Part shown: in pieces, positions 44,629-54,286 of the stretch
Layout of the letters: each line of letters starts with the position of its first letter
How positions within the stretch are numbered: position 1 is the first letter of the stretch
Source of the DNA: GWE2-42-39 sp942493345
GTDB taxonomy: Bacteria; Bacteroidota; Bacteroidia; Bacteroidales; Prolixibacteraceae
Length of the DNA stretch: 64,000 nt
Assembly (NCBI GenBank): GCA_942493345.1
Contig: OW818695.1
Coordinates: 3,906,001-3,970,000 of the forward strand
Direction of reading: 5' to 3'
The notes under the pieces: generated by a model
The model's database searches: none
Seen by the model: only the letters and a program-made list of their open reading frames with translations
Told to the model about the DNA's origin: nothing
Position numbers and translations under genes: made by a program

Positions 44629-45732
44629 TTATTTTTTCATGATGGTTTCTGCATCGGTCAATGCAGTTTCAATAACCTGATCCATATTGTAGTATTTGTA
44701 TGCTCCCAGCCGTCCGCCAAAATGTAGCTTCGGATCGTTTCCGGCCAGCATCCGGTAGCGTTGGTACAAATGGTTGTTTACCGCATCGTTAATAGGGTAG
44801 TAGGGATCGTTGTTTCCGGTGAAATCAGCCGAATACTCGTATGTTATAACCGAATCGGCCTGTTCGCCGAATTCAAAATGCTTGTGTTCGAGAATGCGGG
44901 TAAACGGAACCGACTGTTCGGTATAATTCATCACTGCATTCCCTTGAAAATTCGAAACTCCTTCCAGCAACTGATGGTTAAAAATTAGGCTGCGGTATTC
45001 CAGTTTCCCGAAACAATAATCAAAATAGCGGTCGATTTCGCCGGTGTAAATGACTTTGCGTGACTGTTTCGTGTAAAAATCTTTATTCTGAAGGAAATCC
45101 GTTTCCAAAACAACTTCTGTTCCTTCCAATAATGCATCAATCAATGGATTGTAGCCGCCAACCGGGATTCCCTGGTAGCGGTCGTTGAAATAATTGTTGT
45201 TGAAGGTGAACCGCAACGGCAACCGCTGGATAATAAAAGCCGGAAGTTCGGTGGCTGGTTTGCCCCATTGTTTCTCGGTGTACCCTTTAATCAGCTTAAG
45301 ATAAATGTCTTCGCCCACCAGACTTAAAGCCATTTCTTCGAGGTTGGTCGGCTCTTTTTGTTGGTATCTCAAGCGCTGACTGTTGATTTTTTCCAGCGCT
45401 TCTTCAGGCGTTTTTATCTTCCACAACTGGTAAAAGGTATTCATGTTAAACGGAAGGTTATACAACTCGCCCTGGTAATTTGCGATGGGCGAATTCACGT
45501 AATTATTGAACTGCACAAACTGGTTTACATACGCCCAGACCTTTTCGTTGTTGGTGTGAAAAATGTGTGCGCCGTATTCATGAACATGAATTCCGTTACT
45601 ATTTTTACAGAAAATATTACCACCTGTGTGGTCCCGTTTCTCGACGACAAGGCATTTATAACCTTTTTTTCCGGCTTCGTGAGCAAAAACAGCTCCATAT
45701 AATCCGGCTCCTGCAATTACAAAATCGTACAT
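44629..45732 (-). CDS. glf: UDP-galactopyranose mutase
   Basis: A complete 367-residue FAD enzyme that interconverts UDP-galactopyranose and UDP-galactofuranose, giving Galf for surface glycans. N-terminal dinucleotide fold FVIAGAGLYGAVFA, then VVEKRDHTGGN, HEYGAHIFHTN, GYTEKQWGKPATELP, RLPLRFTFNNNYFNDRYQGIPVGGY and the C-terminal FGGRLGAYKYYNMDQVI. It is the first gene of the minus-strand glycan cluster. Confidence 0.97.
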   Translation of the reverse strand: MYDFVIAGAGLYGAVFAHEAGKKGYKCLVVEKRDHTGGNIFCKNSNGIHVHEYGAHIFHTNNEKVWAYVNQFVQFNNYVNSPIANYQGELYNLPFNMNTFYQLWKIKTPEEALEKINSQRLRYQQKEPTNLEEMALSLVGEDIYLKLIKGYTEKQWGKPATELPAFIIQRLPLRFTFNNNYFNDRYQGIPVGGYNPLIDALLEGTEVVLETDFLQNKDFYTKQSRKVIYTGEIDRYFDYCFGKLEYRSLIFNHQLLEGVSNFQGNAVMNYTEQSVPFTRILEHKHFEFGEQADSVITYEYSADFTGNNDPYYPINDAVNNHLYQRYRMLAGNDPKLHFGGRLGAYKYYNMDQVIETALTDAETIMKK

Positions 45733-45921
45733 CCAGTTTGTATTTTCTGTTTTGGCAAATATATTGCTTTTAATGCTGAATCGTAATTACATGCTTTGAA
45801 GACGATTTATATTTTCTGAAACTTTTCATGAAATTTGTCGAATGTTTTGCTGGCAATAATTGAAACTACCGGCAGTATGCAAAAAAGATGGGCAATTTTA
45901 TATCATGAAAAATCATTCTGC

Positions 45922-45929
45922 TATATTTG
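45922..45929 (+). promoter_or_regulatory. Predicted -7 box of fabG
   Basis: TATATTTG matches TAnnTTTG, 28 bp before the fabG ATG at 45957. No clear -33 element. Confidence 0.45.
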
Positions 45930-45956
45930 CTCAGCTAAAAATAAAAATTCAGAAAA

Positions 45957-46703
45957 ATGAAGTTATTAGAAGGTAAAACTGCTATTGTAACCGGCGCTTC
46001 CAGGGGAATTGGGAAAGCCATTGCACTAAAATTTGCTGAAGAAGGCTGTAATATTGCATTTACTGACTTATTCGCTGACGATAATATGAAAGCAACAGAA
46101 GCTGAAATTGTTGCTTTAGGAGTAAAAGCCAAAGGTTACGCGTCGAATGCGGCCAATTTTGAAGATACCGACCGGGTTGTAACTGAAATTGCCAATGATT
46201 TCGGAAGTATCGATGTGCTGGTAAACAATGCAGGTATCACCAAAGATACCCTGTTGATGCGAATGACCGAAGACCAGTGGGATGCAGTAATTAACGTGAA
46301 CCTGAAATCGGTTTTCAATTTCACCAAAGCGGCTCAAAAAACCATGTTGAAACAGCGTTCAGGTTCCATTATCAATATGAGTTCGGTCGTTGGTGTGAGC
46401 GGAAATGCAGGACAGGCCAATTACTCGGCATCAAAAGCGGGGATTATTGGATTTACCAAATCAGTTGCCAAAGAACTAGGTTCGCGCGGTATTCGAAGCA
46501 ACGCAATTGCCCCGGGCTTTATTATTACTGAAATGACCCATGCAATTCCGGAAGAAGCCCGTAAACAGTGGGAAGCATCGATTCCATTGAAGCGAGGTGG
46601 AACACCTGAAGAAGTTGCGAAAACAGCTCTTTTCCTTGCATGCGATCTCTCTTCGTACGTGAGCGGGCAGGTAATTAACGTCTGCGGTGCAATGAATACA
46701 TAA
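45957..46703 (+). CDS. fabG: 3-oxoacyl-[acyl-carrier-protein] reductase FabG
   Basis: A 248-residue short-chain dehydrogenase. NADP(H)-binding TGASRGIGKAIA at the N-terminus, NNAGITKD, the catalytic region INMSSVVGVSGNAGQANYSASKAG (Ser, Tyr, Lys), and IAPGFIITEM. Sequence is typical of FabG, which reduces 3-oxoacyl-ACP in fatty acid elongation. It stands alone rather than in a fab operon, so another SDR role is possible but less likely. A terminator hairpin follows. Confidence 0.9.
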   Translation: MKLLEGKTAIVTGASRGIGKAIALKFAEEGCNIAFTDLFADDNMKATEAEIVALGVKAKGYASNAANFEDTDRVVTEIANDFGSIDVLVNNAGITKDTLLMRMTEDQWDAVINVNLKSVFNFTKAAQKTMLKQRSGSIINMSSVVGVSGNAGQANYSASKAGIIGFTKSVAKELGSRGIRSNAIAPGFIITEMTHAIPEEARKQWEASIPLKRGGTPEEVAKTALFLACDLSSYVSGQVINVCGAMNT

Positions 46704-46729
46704 TAGATTCTCGTACAAACGATATATGG

Positions 46730-46764
46730 AGAGCCGTCCTTCAAAAGAGGTCGGCTCTTTTAAT
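46730..46764 (+). terminator. Terminator after fabG
   Basis: AGAGCCG (46730-46736) / CGGCTCT (46752-46758) with a further CCTT/GAGG inner stem and a TTTTAATTTT tail. Confidence 0.7.
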
Positions 46765-46962
46765 TTTCCATGAAAAGCAAAAAATCGTTTTGGCATACGT
46801 TTACGAAAAGATATTCCGTTTCACGGATCTATGCTGCACATCTATTCGTCAATAAACATTCCCTGTGTGTCAAAAGTTTTTTTATTATAGCTCGTTTCAT
46901 TTTTTTTGGTGAACCGTGAGTTTTTTTTGTAACTTGTATCACTTTCGTGAAAAAGTGGATGC

Positions 46963-48861
46963 ATGAACAGAAAGAGGATTTCGTACAGGTTGAGTATATA
47001 TATTTTGTCCACCTCTATAGTTGTTATTTCAACTATCGTATTATTGAATTACAATTATACGAAACGAATGTTGATGCAACAAATAGAAGAAAGTACGATT
47101 AATCAAAGTGAACTGATTATCAACCGGATTGCCAGACAAATTGTTAGAGCTCAGGAAATTACCAGAAACGTTGCCAACCAATCGTTGTATTATCACAAGC
47201 ACGGTGATCTCGAATTTTTTCTGAAAAATGTTCTGAAAACCAACCAGATATTGAACGGGATTCATGTCGATTTGAAACCTGAATTCTCAAGCGGACAATT
47301 TCAAAAACATTATACTGCTTTTAACGATAGTGGTTCTGTGGTGTGTTCAGATTCAGGCAACAAATGTATTTTTGAGCAATATCCAGATTTCTATAAACAG
47401 CTGGAACAATCTCCCAATGGTTTCTGGACAGACCCATATATTTCTGACCGCAATAACAAGCAATATCTCATCTCGTTTAGTTTTCCTGTAAAATTGCCTG
47501 GGACTGACCAGATCGTTGGAAATGCTTCCGGTGAAATATCGATGGAATACATCAACCAAGTTGTATCTGGAATAAAAATAGGAGAGGAAGGCATTTCTTT
47601 TGTTATCAATAAATCCGGTTTGTTTCTGACCCATCCGGTCAATGAATGGATCATGAAACGAAATCTTTTTGAACTGAACGATAAGATTCTTCCTGAAAAT
47701 TCGAAAGAATTGCGGAAAATGATTGAAACGGGAAAACCGGATTCTGGTTTTGGATACCCTGAAATGTTTGATTACCGGAAATCGTGGTTTTATTTTGCAC
47801 CTATGCCATATACGAACTGGACCATCATCATTATAATTCCCGAAAAAGAACTGTTTCACGACCTCTGGCTGGTATTCCGGCAAATTGTTACAGTTTCGTT
47901 TATCGGTATTGTTTTGATGTTTATTATTTTTATTACAATCTTCCGGCGTACTTTAAAACCATTGGTGCAAATAACCAAGGATATACAAAAATTCAGTTTT
48001 GAAGGTCGAAAGGAAAGTGTGAAAAATGAAATTGTGACTCTGGTAGAAAGTCTTGAAGAGTTACAAACCCGTTACGGACAGTTTATTCAGGAACAGAACC
48101 AAACAAGGAAAGATAAGCGTCGATTCGAGAAAGATATGAAATCGGCCAAAGAAATTCAGCTTAATATTATTCCATCCGGATACCCCGCTTTTCCTGACCA
48201 GGAAGACCTAGAGTTGTATGCGATTTTGAGACCTGCACAGATTATCGGAGGCGACCTTTACGATTACTTTTTTATTGACAATAATCATCTGTTGTTTACG
48301 ATTGGCGATGTTTCAGGAAAAGGAATACCCGCTTCGCTGTTTATGGCCGTAGCACATACCCTGATAAAAGGTAATGCAAACGTGCTTTCATCCAAGCATA
48401 TAGTTGAACAGTTAAATAAAAAACTATGCCACCGAAATACCAATCAACATTTTCTGACCATATTTATGGGAATTTTGGATGTGAAGAATGGTATTCTCGA
48501 TTACTGCAATGCAGCACACAATTATCCGTACATTCTTCGTAGCTCGGGCATCATTGAAACTCTGGACGAAACACATGGTTTGCCGGTTGGTATTTATCTG
48601 AACAAATCGTACGGCAGCGGATCTGCTATGTTAAAACCCGGCGACACGATATTCCTATATACTGATGGGGTTATCGATTGCAGGGATGAAAATGACAGTA
48701 CATACGGACAACAGCGTCTCGAAGAAAATTTGCAAAACCTGAACGGTCTTAGTTGCATCAAAATGATAACAAAGATTGAAAACAGCCTTAATTTATTTAA
48801 AGGATCAACAAAACAGGCAGATGATATTAGTCTGATGGCGCTGAAATACCTGAAGAAGTAA
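46963..48861 (+). CDS. Membrane sensor SpoIIE/RsbU-type protein phosphatase
   Basis: A 632-residue two-helix membrane protein. Membrane segments at about 10-32 and 305-325 flank an extracytoplasmic Cache-type sensor domain (about 35-295; FSFPVKLPGTDQIVGNASGEISMEYI). A short linker coiled coil follows, then a PP2C-like SpoIIE domain (about 385-632): SAKEIQLNIIP, RPAQIIGGDLYDYF, FTIGDVSGKGIPASLFMA, HNYPYIL, LPVGIY, FLYTDGVIDCRDE and ADDISLMALKY. Such phosphatases dephosphorylate anti-anti-sigma (STAS) partners; no partner gene lies next to it. The signal sensed is unknown. The convergent clpC gene follows. Confidence 0.9.
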   Translation: MNRKRISYRLSIYILSTSIVVISTIVLLNYNYTKRMLMQQIEESTINQSELIINRIARQIVRAQEITRNVANQSLYYHKHGDLEFFLKNVLKTNQILNGIHVDLKPEFSSGQFQKHYTAFNDSGSVVCSDSGNKCIFEQYPDFYKQLEQSPNGFWTDPYISDRNNKQYLISFSFPVKLPGTDQIVGNASGEISMEYINQVVSGIKIGEEGISFVINKSGLFLTHPVNEWIMKRNLFELNDKILPENSKELRKMIETGKPDSGFGYPEMFDYRKSWFYFAPMPYTNWTIIIIIPEKELFHDLWLVFRQIVTVSFIGIVLMFIIFITIFRRTLKPLVQITKDIQKFSFEGRKESVKNEIVTLVESLEELQTRYGQFIQEQNQTRKDKRRFEKDMKSAKEIQLNIIPSGYPAFPDQEDLELYAILRPAQIIGGDLYDYFFIDNNHLLFTIGDVSGKGIPASLFMAVAHTLIKGNANVLSSKHIVEQLNKKLCHRNTNQHFLTIFMGILDVKNGILDYCNAAHNYPYILRSSGIIETLDETHGLPVGIYLNKSYGSGSAMLKPGDTIFLYTDGVIDCRDENDSTYGQQRLEENLQNLNGLSCIKMITKIENSLNLFKGSTKQADDISLMALKYLKK

Positions 48862-48898
48862 ACTTTCGGCCTGTTTCAGACAGGGCAGGATCAAAAAA

Positions 48899-48917
48899 AA
48901 GAGGCTGTTCGCCTCTT
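48899..48917. terminator. Hairpin between phosphatase gene and clpC
   Basis: AAGAGGC-TGTTC-GCCTCTT, with eight A before and a CTTTAATCTTTTT tail after. Likely bidirectional; it abuts the clpC stop codon. Confidence 0.65.
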
Positions 48918-48919
48918 CT

Positions 48920-51433
48920 TTAATCTTTTTTCGCCGAATTCAATATTTTGATTTTTATTGCTTCTGTTTTTTTATCGAAACCAACTGAAATCACATCTCC
49001 TTCGGTGACTGATGCCTTAATAATCACCTCGGCCATCTCGTCTTCAAGGTATTTTTGAATAGCCCTTTTTAAAGGACGCGCTCCGTATTGGGCATCAAAT
49101 CCCTTTTCAGCGATATAATCTTTAGCAGCAGACGAAATTTTTAGTTTATAATTCAATGAAGCAACTCGTTCATACAATCCTTTCAATTCAATATCTATAA
49201 TCTGGTGAATATGGTCTCTGGTAAGCGGATTGAACATGACTACATCATCGATACGGTTCAAAAATTCAGGTGCAAATGCTTTTTTGAGTGCTTTCTGCAC
49301 GATGTATTTGGCATTTTCGTTATCATCTTCAGCCGTTTTCTGGGTCGTAAAACCAACACCACGACCAAAATCACTTAACTGACGCGAACCAATATTTGAA
49401 GTCATAATGATGATCGTATTCTTGAAATCAACGCTGCGCCCCAAGCTGTCCGTCAGGCGGCCTTCGTCAAGAACCTGAAGCAGGATGTGGAAAACATCGG
49501 GGTGTGCTTTTTCGATCTCATCAAGCAATAGTACGGAATAAGGTTTACGACGTACTTTTTCAGTCAGTTGGCCACCTTCTTCATAACCGATATATCCAGG
49601 AGGAGCTCCGACTAGGCGGGAAACGGAAAATTTTTCCATGTATTCGCTCATGTCGATGCGAATTAACGAATCGATACTGTCAAACAAATATTTGGCAAGC
49701 ACCTTTGCCAATTGGGTTTTTCCAACTCCGGTAGGACCAAGAAATACGAATGAACCAATTGGTTTGTTAGGGTCTTTCAATCCTGCACGGTTACGCTGAA
49801 TGGCTTTTACAATTTTTTGAATTGCTTCGTCTTGCCCGACAACACTACCTTTCAGTTCTTTGCCCATGTTCATCAGGCGAATGCCTTCAGCTTGGGCAAT
49901 ACGTGTAACCGGTACCCCCGACATCATAGCGACTACTTCTGCTACTTTTTCGTCGGAAACTACTTCGCGATGACTTACCAATTCCTTTTCCCATGCTTCT
50001 TTTTCTGTTTCAAGAAGTTGCATTAAATTCTTTTCCTTGTCACGGAAATTAGCTGCCAGTTCAAAATTTTGACTTTTTACAGCTTTTATTTTTTCGTCGC
50101 GGGTCTTGTCAATCTTTTCTTCCAGCTTTACAATGCGGTCGGGAACATTAATATTTGAAATATGTACCCGAGAACCTGCTTCGTCAAGCGCATCAATTGC
50201 TTTATCCGGCAAATAGCGGTCGGTAATATACCGGGCTGTTAATTTTACACAGGCTTCGATAGCTTCCGGAGTATATATTACATTATGGTGGTCTTCGTAA
50301 CGCTCCTTGATATTATTTAATATTTCAATGGTTTCGTCAACAGAAGTGGGGTCAACCATTATTTTCTGGAAACGGCGTTCCAGTGCGCCGTCTTTTTCAA
50401 TGTGCTGACGGTATTCATCCAGGGTAGTGGCCCCGATGCATTGAATATCACCCCGGGCCAGCGCAGGTTTCAACATATTGGCAGCATCAAGCGAACCAGT
50501 GGCGCCACCTGCTCCAACAATGGTGTGTATTTCATCGATAAATAGAATCACATTGCTCACTTTTGAAAGCTCGTTCAAAATGGCTTTCATTCGCTCTTCA
50601 AACTGTCCACGGTATTTGGTGCCGGCTACAATCGAAGCAATATCGAGGCTTACAACGCGCTTATCGAACAGCACACGCGATACTTTTTTCTGAATAATTC
50701 GGATGGCTAAACCTTCGGCAATAGCCGATTTTCCCACACCGGGTTCACCAATCAATATTGGGTTATTTTTTTTTCTTCTTGATAAAATCTGAGCCAACCG
50801 TTCGATTTCGTTCTCACGCCCCACAATCGGGTCGAGGCTATTTTCTTCGGCTGCTTTGGTAATATCTATACCAAAATTATCAAGCACCGGAGTTTCCGAT
50901 TTTGTTCCTGAAGTTTTTTTCGGAATATTTGGCTCTTTGGGAAACGATTCTTCTGCCTCTTCGTCGTCGTCATCGCTCGAATAGTCCGATTTGGCTTCCG
51001 GTTGTTTGTAATCTTCCATGCGTGATTTTAAAATGTAATAATTTATATGAAATTCGCTGAGTATGCTGGTAATTTCACTTTCTTTTTCCTTTAATATCGC
51101 GAGCAGCAAATGACCAGTATTAATAGTGGAACTATTCATTGAACGGGCTTCGAGATATACTATTTTAAGTGCTTTCTCTGCCGACTTTAACAGCTGAACC
51201 GATGCCTGGGGATCTATTTCCTTTTCTTTGCGCAGTTTATTTTCGACAGCCATTTTTACCTCTGTCAGATTGATTCCCAAATTAGTTAAAATATCAATTG
51301 CAATGCCTTCTCCATCGCGCAAAATACCTAAAAAAATGTGTTCCAGACCAATGTATTCGTTTCCCAACCGGATGGCCTCTTCCCGGCTATACGACAGTAC
51401 ATCTTTTATCCTTGGTGAAAATTGTGAATCCAT
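48920..51433 (-). CDS. clpC: ATP-dependent Clp protease ATPase subunit ClpC
   Basis: An 837-residue Hsp100 unfoldase. Clp_N repeats (about 1-145; GLEHIFLGILRDGEG, NTGHLLLAILK), first AAA+ domain with Walker A GEPGVGKSAIAE and LFIDEIHT, a UVR-type coiled middle domain (about 435-470; NFELAANFRDKEK), second AAA+ domain with Walker A GPTGVGKTQLAK and VLLLDEIEKAHPDVF, and the C-terminal small domain (ARPLKRAIQKYLEDEMAE). The middle domain marks it as ClpC rather than ClpB or ClpA. An acidic linker (about 150-165) follows Clp_N. It feeds substrates to ClpP. Confidence 0.95.
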   Translation of the reverse strand: MDSQFSPRIKDVLSYSREEAIRLGNEYIGLEHIFLGILRDGEGIAIDILTNLGINLTEVKMAVENKLRKEKEIDPQASVQLLKSAEKALKIVYLEARSMNSSTINTGHLLLAILKEKESEITSILSEFHINYYILKSRMEDYKQPEAKSDYSSDDDDEEAEESFPKEPNIPKKTSGTKSETPVLDNFGIDITKAAEENSLDPIVGRENEIERLAQILSRRKKNNPILIGEPGVGKSAIAEGLAIRIIQKKVSRVLFDKRVVSLDIASIVAGTKYRGQFEERMKAILNELSKVSNVILFIDEIHTIVGAGGATGSLDAANMLKPALARGDIQCIGATTLDEYRQHIEKDGALERRFQKIMVDPTSVDETIEILNNIKERYEDHHNVIYTPEAIEACVKLTARYITDRYLPDKAIDALDEAGSRVHISNINVPDRIVKLEEKIDKTRDEKIKAVKSQNFELAANFRDKEKNLMQLLETEKEAWEKELVSHREVVSDEKVAEVVAMMSGVPVTRIAQAEGIRLMNMGKELKGSVVGQDEAIQKIVKAIQRNRAGLKDPNKPIGSFVFLGPTGVGKTQLAKVLAKYLFDSIDSLIRIDMSEYMEKFSVSRLVGAPPGYIGYEEGGQLTEKVRRKPYSVLLLDEIEKAHPDVFHILLQVLDEGRLTDSLGRSVDFKNTIIIMTSNIGSRQLSDFGRGVGFTTQKTAEDDNENAKYIVQKALKKAFAPEFLNRIDDVVMFNPLTRDHIHQIIDIELKGLYERVASLNYKLKISSAAKDYIAEKGFDAQYGARPLKRAIQKYLEDEMAEVIIKASVTEGDVISVGFDKKTEAIKIKILNSAKKD

Positions 51434-51661
51434 TCTTCGTAATATAACTTTATAACATCATTTATACTTTAACAAAAACCATTCCTTATTATTGAAAGGC
51501 GAAAATACCGTTTTCTGAAATATACTCTATTCAAAATTAAGGATATTTTATCAAGGCAGTTGTTTAAAATGTTGATTTTTTGAACATTAAATTGTTAAAA
51601 TCTTATTCATTAATAATAACCTTAAATGCGGCTGAAATGCTTCGTGGAACAACAATTTTTG

Positions 51662-51707
51662 TATTTTTGTAAGTCAAATTTTTACAGTTTAAATAATGTA
51701 AAGGAGG
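51662..51707 (+). promoter_or_regulatory. gyrA promoter -7 box and unusually strong Shine-Dalgarno
   Basis: -7 box TATTTTTG at 51662-51669. AAGGAGG (51701-51707) lies four bases before ATG 51712 and is a full anti-16S match. Bacteroidota genes usually lack one; most genes in this window do. Confidence 0.6.
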
Positions 51708-51711
51708 ATAC

Positions 51712-54210
51712 ATGTCTGAAGGTGATAAAATTATAAAAATTAATATTGAAGAGCAGATGAAAACTGCTTACATCGACTATTCGATGTCTGTGATTGTTTC
51801 CCGTGCTCTTCCTGATGTGAGAGATGGTTTAAAACCTGTTCATCGCCGTGTTTTGTTTGGAATGAGCGAATTGGGAATATTGTCAAATAGATCCTATAAA
51901 AAATCGGCCAGAATAGTGGGAGAGGTGCTTGGTAAATACCACCCACACGGCGATTCTTCAGTATATTTCACGATGGTACGTATGGCTCAGGATTGGTCGT
52001 TGCGTTACCCTCTGGTTGATGGGCAAGGAAATTTCGGATCCATTGATGGTGACAGTCCTGCTGCCATGCGTTACACCGAGGCCCGTATGTCGAGGATTGC
52101 AGAAGAAACACTGAGTGATTTGGATAAGAATACGGTTGATTTTCAACCCAACTTTGACGAGTCGCTAAAAGAACCAACTGTTCTTCCTACCCGGATACCC
52201 AATCTGCTGGTAAACGGGGCCAGTGGTATTGCAGTAGGTATGGCCACCAATATGCCTCCTCACAACCTGAGCGATACCATTGATGCCATCATTGCATATA
52301 TCGATGACAAAGATATTGAAATGCAGCATCTTATCAATATTATAAAAGCACCCGATTTTCCGACCGGAGGTATTATTTATGGTTACCGGGGGGTTCAGGA
52401 ATCGTATGAAACCGGACGTGGACGAATCGTTTTGCGTGGTAAGGCTCATATTGAAACCACAAGCAACGGTCGTGAAAAAATTATTATTACTGAAATCCCT
52501 TACATCGTCAACAAAGCGGAAATGATCATAAAAATCGCCGAGTTGGTAAACGAAAAGAAAATCGAAGGTATCAGCAATGTAAACGATGAATCGGATCGTG
52601 AAGGAATGCGCATTGTCATCGATATTAAAAAAGATGAAATTTCCAATGTCGTTCTTAATAAATTGTACAAATACACACAACTTCAGAATAGTTTCAGTGT
52701 AAACAACATTGCATTGGTTAAAGGTCGTCCGCGATTGCTGAACCTGAAAGAGTTGATCCGTTATTTCGTTGAACACCGCCATGACGTGGTTGTCAGAAGA
52801 ACCCTATTTGAATTGGATCAGGCCGAGAAACGCGCTCACATTTTGGAAGGTTTGATCATTGCCTGCGATAATATCGATGAAGTAATTGCTATTATCCGTG
52901 CATCGAAAACACCTGATGAAGCGCGTGAAAATCTGATGGAACGTTTTTCACTCAGCGATTTGCAAGCTCGTGCCATTGTTGAAATGCGTCTTCGCCAGCT
53001 TACCGGACTTGAACAAGAAAAGTTGCGTGCTGAGTATGATGACATCATGAAACTGATTGAGCGATTAAAAGAAATCCTTGCCAATGAAGAACTACGAATG
53101 CAGATAATCAAGGATGAACTTCTGGAAATAAAAGCAAAATATGGAGATCAACGTAGAACTGAAATCGTTCCAAATGCTGAAGAATTTAACCCTGAAGACT
53201 TCTATGCCGATGAAGAAATGGTAATTACCATCTCGCACATGGGGTATATTAAACGTACGCCTCTTACCGAATTTAAAACTCAAGGAAGGGGAGGTGTTGG
53301 TTCTAAAGGAAGTACAACTCGTGACGAGGATTTTCTGGAACACATGTTTATTGCCACCATGCACAATACCATGCTGCTGTTTACTGAAAAAGGGAAATGT
53401 TTTTGGCAGAAGGTGTACCAGATTCCTGAAGGAACGAAAACTTCGAAAGGACGAGCTATTCAGAACCTTTTGAACATTGAACAGGATGATAAAGTACTGG
53501 CATTCATCAATGTGAAAGACCTGAATGATTCGGATTACATCAATAATAATTATATTATTCTTTGCACGAAAAAAGGAATTATTAAGAAGACTTCGCTGGA
53601 AGCATATTCCCGTCCAAGACAAAATGGTGTAAATGCAATCACCGTGCGCGAAGGAGACCAGTTACTCGAAGCCCGTATGACCAATGGAAATCACGATATT
53701 ATGATGGCTGTTCGTTCCGGAAAAGCAATTCGTTTTAAAGATGGAGCAGTCAGGCCGATTGGCCGTACGGCATCGGGAGTAAGGGGAATTACCTTAGGCA
53801 ATGAAACAGATGAGGTAGTTGGCATGATTTCTGTTGAAAACGAGAGCGAAGATGTTCTGGTTGTTTCAGAAAACGGATTCGGAAAACGTTCCAGTATTGA
53901 GGATTACAGGATTACCAACCGGGGTGGAAAAGGGGTGAAAACCATTAACATTACGGAAAAGACGGGAAAACTCATTGCCATAAAGGGTGTTGATGATACC
54001 AACGATTTGATGATCATCACACAAAATGGTTTGGCCATCCGTCTTCCGGTAGCCCAACTCCGTATTATGGGGAGGGCGGCACAGGGCGTCAAACTTATAA
54101 ATCTGAAAGACAATGATATAATTGCTTCAGTTGCAAGGGTAATCAATAGTGATGATTCTGAGTCAAATTCAGAAAGTATCAGTTCTGAAAATAATGAAGG
54201 AGACGAATAA
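51712..54210 (+). CDS. gyrA: DNA gyrase subunit A
   Basis: A complete 832-residue GyrA. N-terminal breakage-reunion domain with catalytic Tyr121 (AAMRYTEARM) and the quinolone region HPHGDSSVYFTMVRM (Ser82 equals E. coli Ser83). The position of E. coli Asp87 is Phe86 here. The C-terminal beta-pinwheel contains a GyrA box QGRGGVG (about 530) and repeated ITLGN/GMISVEN-type blades, with an acidic Ser/Glu-rich tail of about 20 residues. It introduces negative supercoils with GyrB, which is not encoded in this window. Confidence 0.97.
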   Translation: MSEGDKIIKINIEEQMKTAYIDYSMSVIVSRALPDVRDGLKPVHRRVLFGMSELGILSNRSYKKSARIVGEVLGKYHPHGDSSVYFTMVRMAQDWSLRYPLVDGQGNFGSIDGDSPAAMRYTEARMSRIAEETLSDLDKNTVDFQPNFDESLKEPTVLPTRIPNLLVNGASGIAVGMATNMPPHNLSDTIDAIIAYIDDKDIEMQHLINIIKAPDFPTGGIIYGYRGVQESYETGRGRIVLRGKAHIETTSNGREKIIITEIPYIVNKAEMIIKIAELVNEKKIEGISNVNDESDREGMRIVIDIKKDEISNVVLNKLYKYTQLQNSFSVNNIALVKGRPRLLNLKELIRYFVEHRHDVVVRRTLFELDQAEKRAHILEGLIIACDNIDEVIAIIRASKTPDEARENLMERFSLSDLQARAIVEMRLRQLTGLEQEKLRAEYDDIMKLIERLKEILANEELRMQIIKDELLEIKAKYGDQRRTEIVPNAEEFNPEDFYADEEMVITISHMGYIKRTPLTEFKTQGRGGVGSKGSTTRDEDFLEHMFIATMHNTMLLFTEKGKCFWQKVYQIPEGTKTSKGRAIQNLLNIEQDDKVLAFINVKDLNDSDYINNNYIILCTKKGIIKKTSLEAYSRPRQNGVNAITVREGDQLLEARMTNGNHDIMMAVRSGKAIRFKDGAVRPIGRTASGVRGITLGNETDEVVGMISVENESEDVLVVSENGFGKRSSIEDYRITNRGGKGVKTINITEKTGKLIAIKGVDDTNDLMIITQNGLAIRLPVAQLRIMGRAAQGVKLINLKDNDIIASVARVINSDDSESNSESISSENNEGDE

Positions 54211-54251
54211 AAGTTTGATAAACTGGGATTTGTACCGAAGTTAAAAAGAAT

Positions 54252-54259
54252 TATTTTTG
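54252..54259 (+). promoter_or_regulatory. Predicted -7 box of the TPR gene
   Basis: TATTTTTG matches TAnnTTTG, 28 bp before ATG 54287. It gives the TPR gene its own promoter after gyrA. Confidence 0.45.
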
Positions 54260-54286
54260 TAAAAAATTATTTATAAACTATTTGTG

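Noticed and set aside
52165..52782. 205-codon minus-strand frame inside gyrA
   Set aside because: Antisense to gyrA; rich in Phe, Ile and Asn as expected from the reverse strand of coding DNA.
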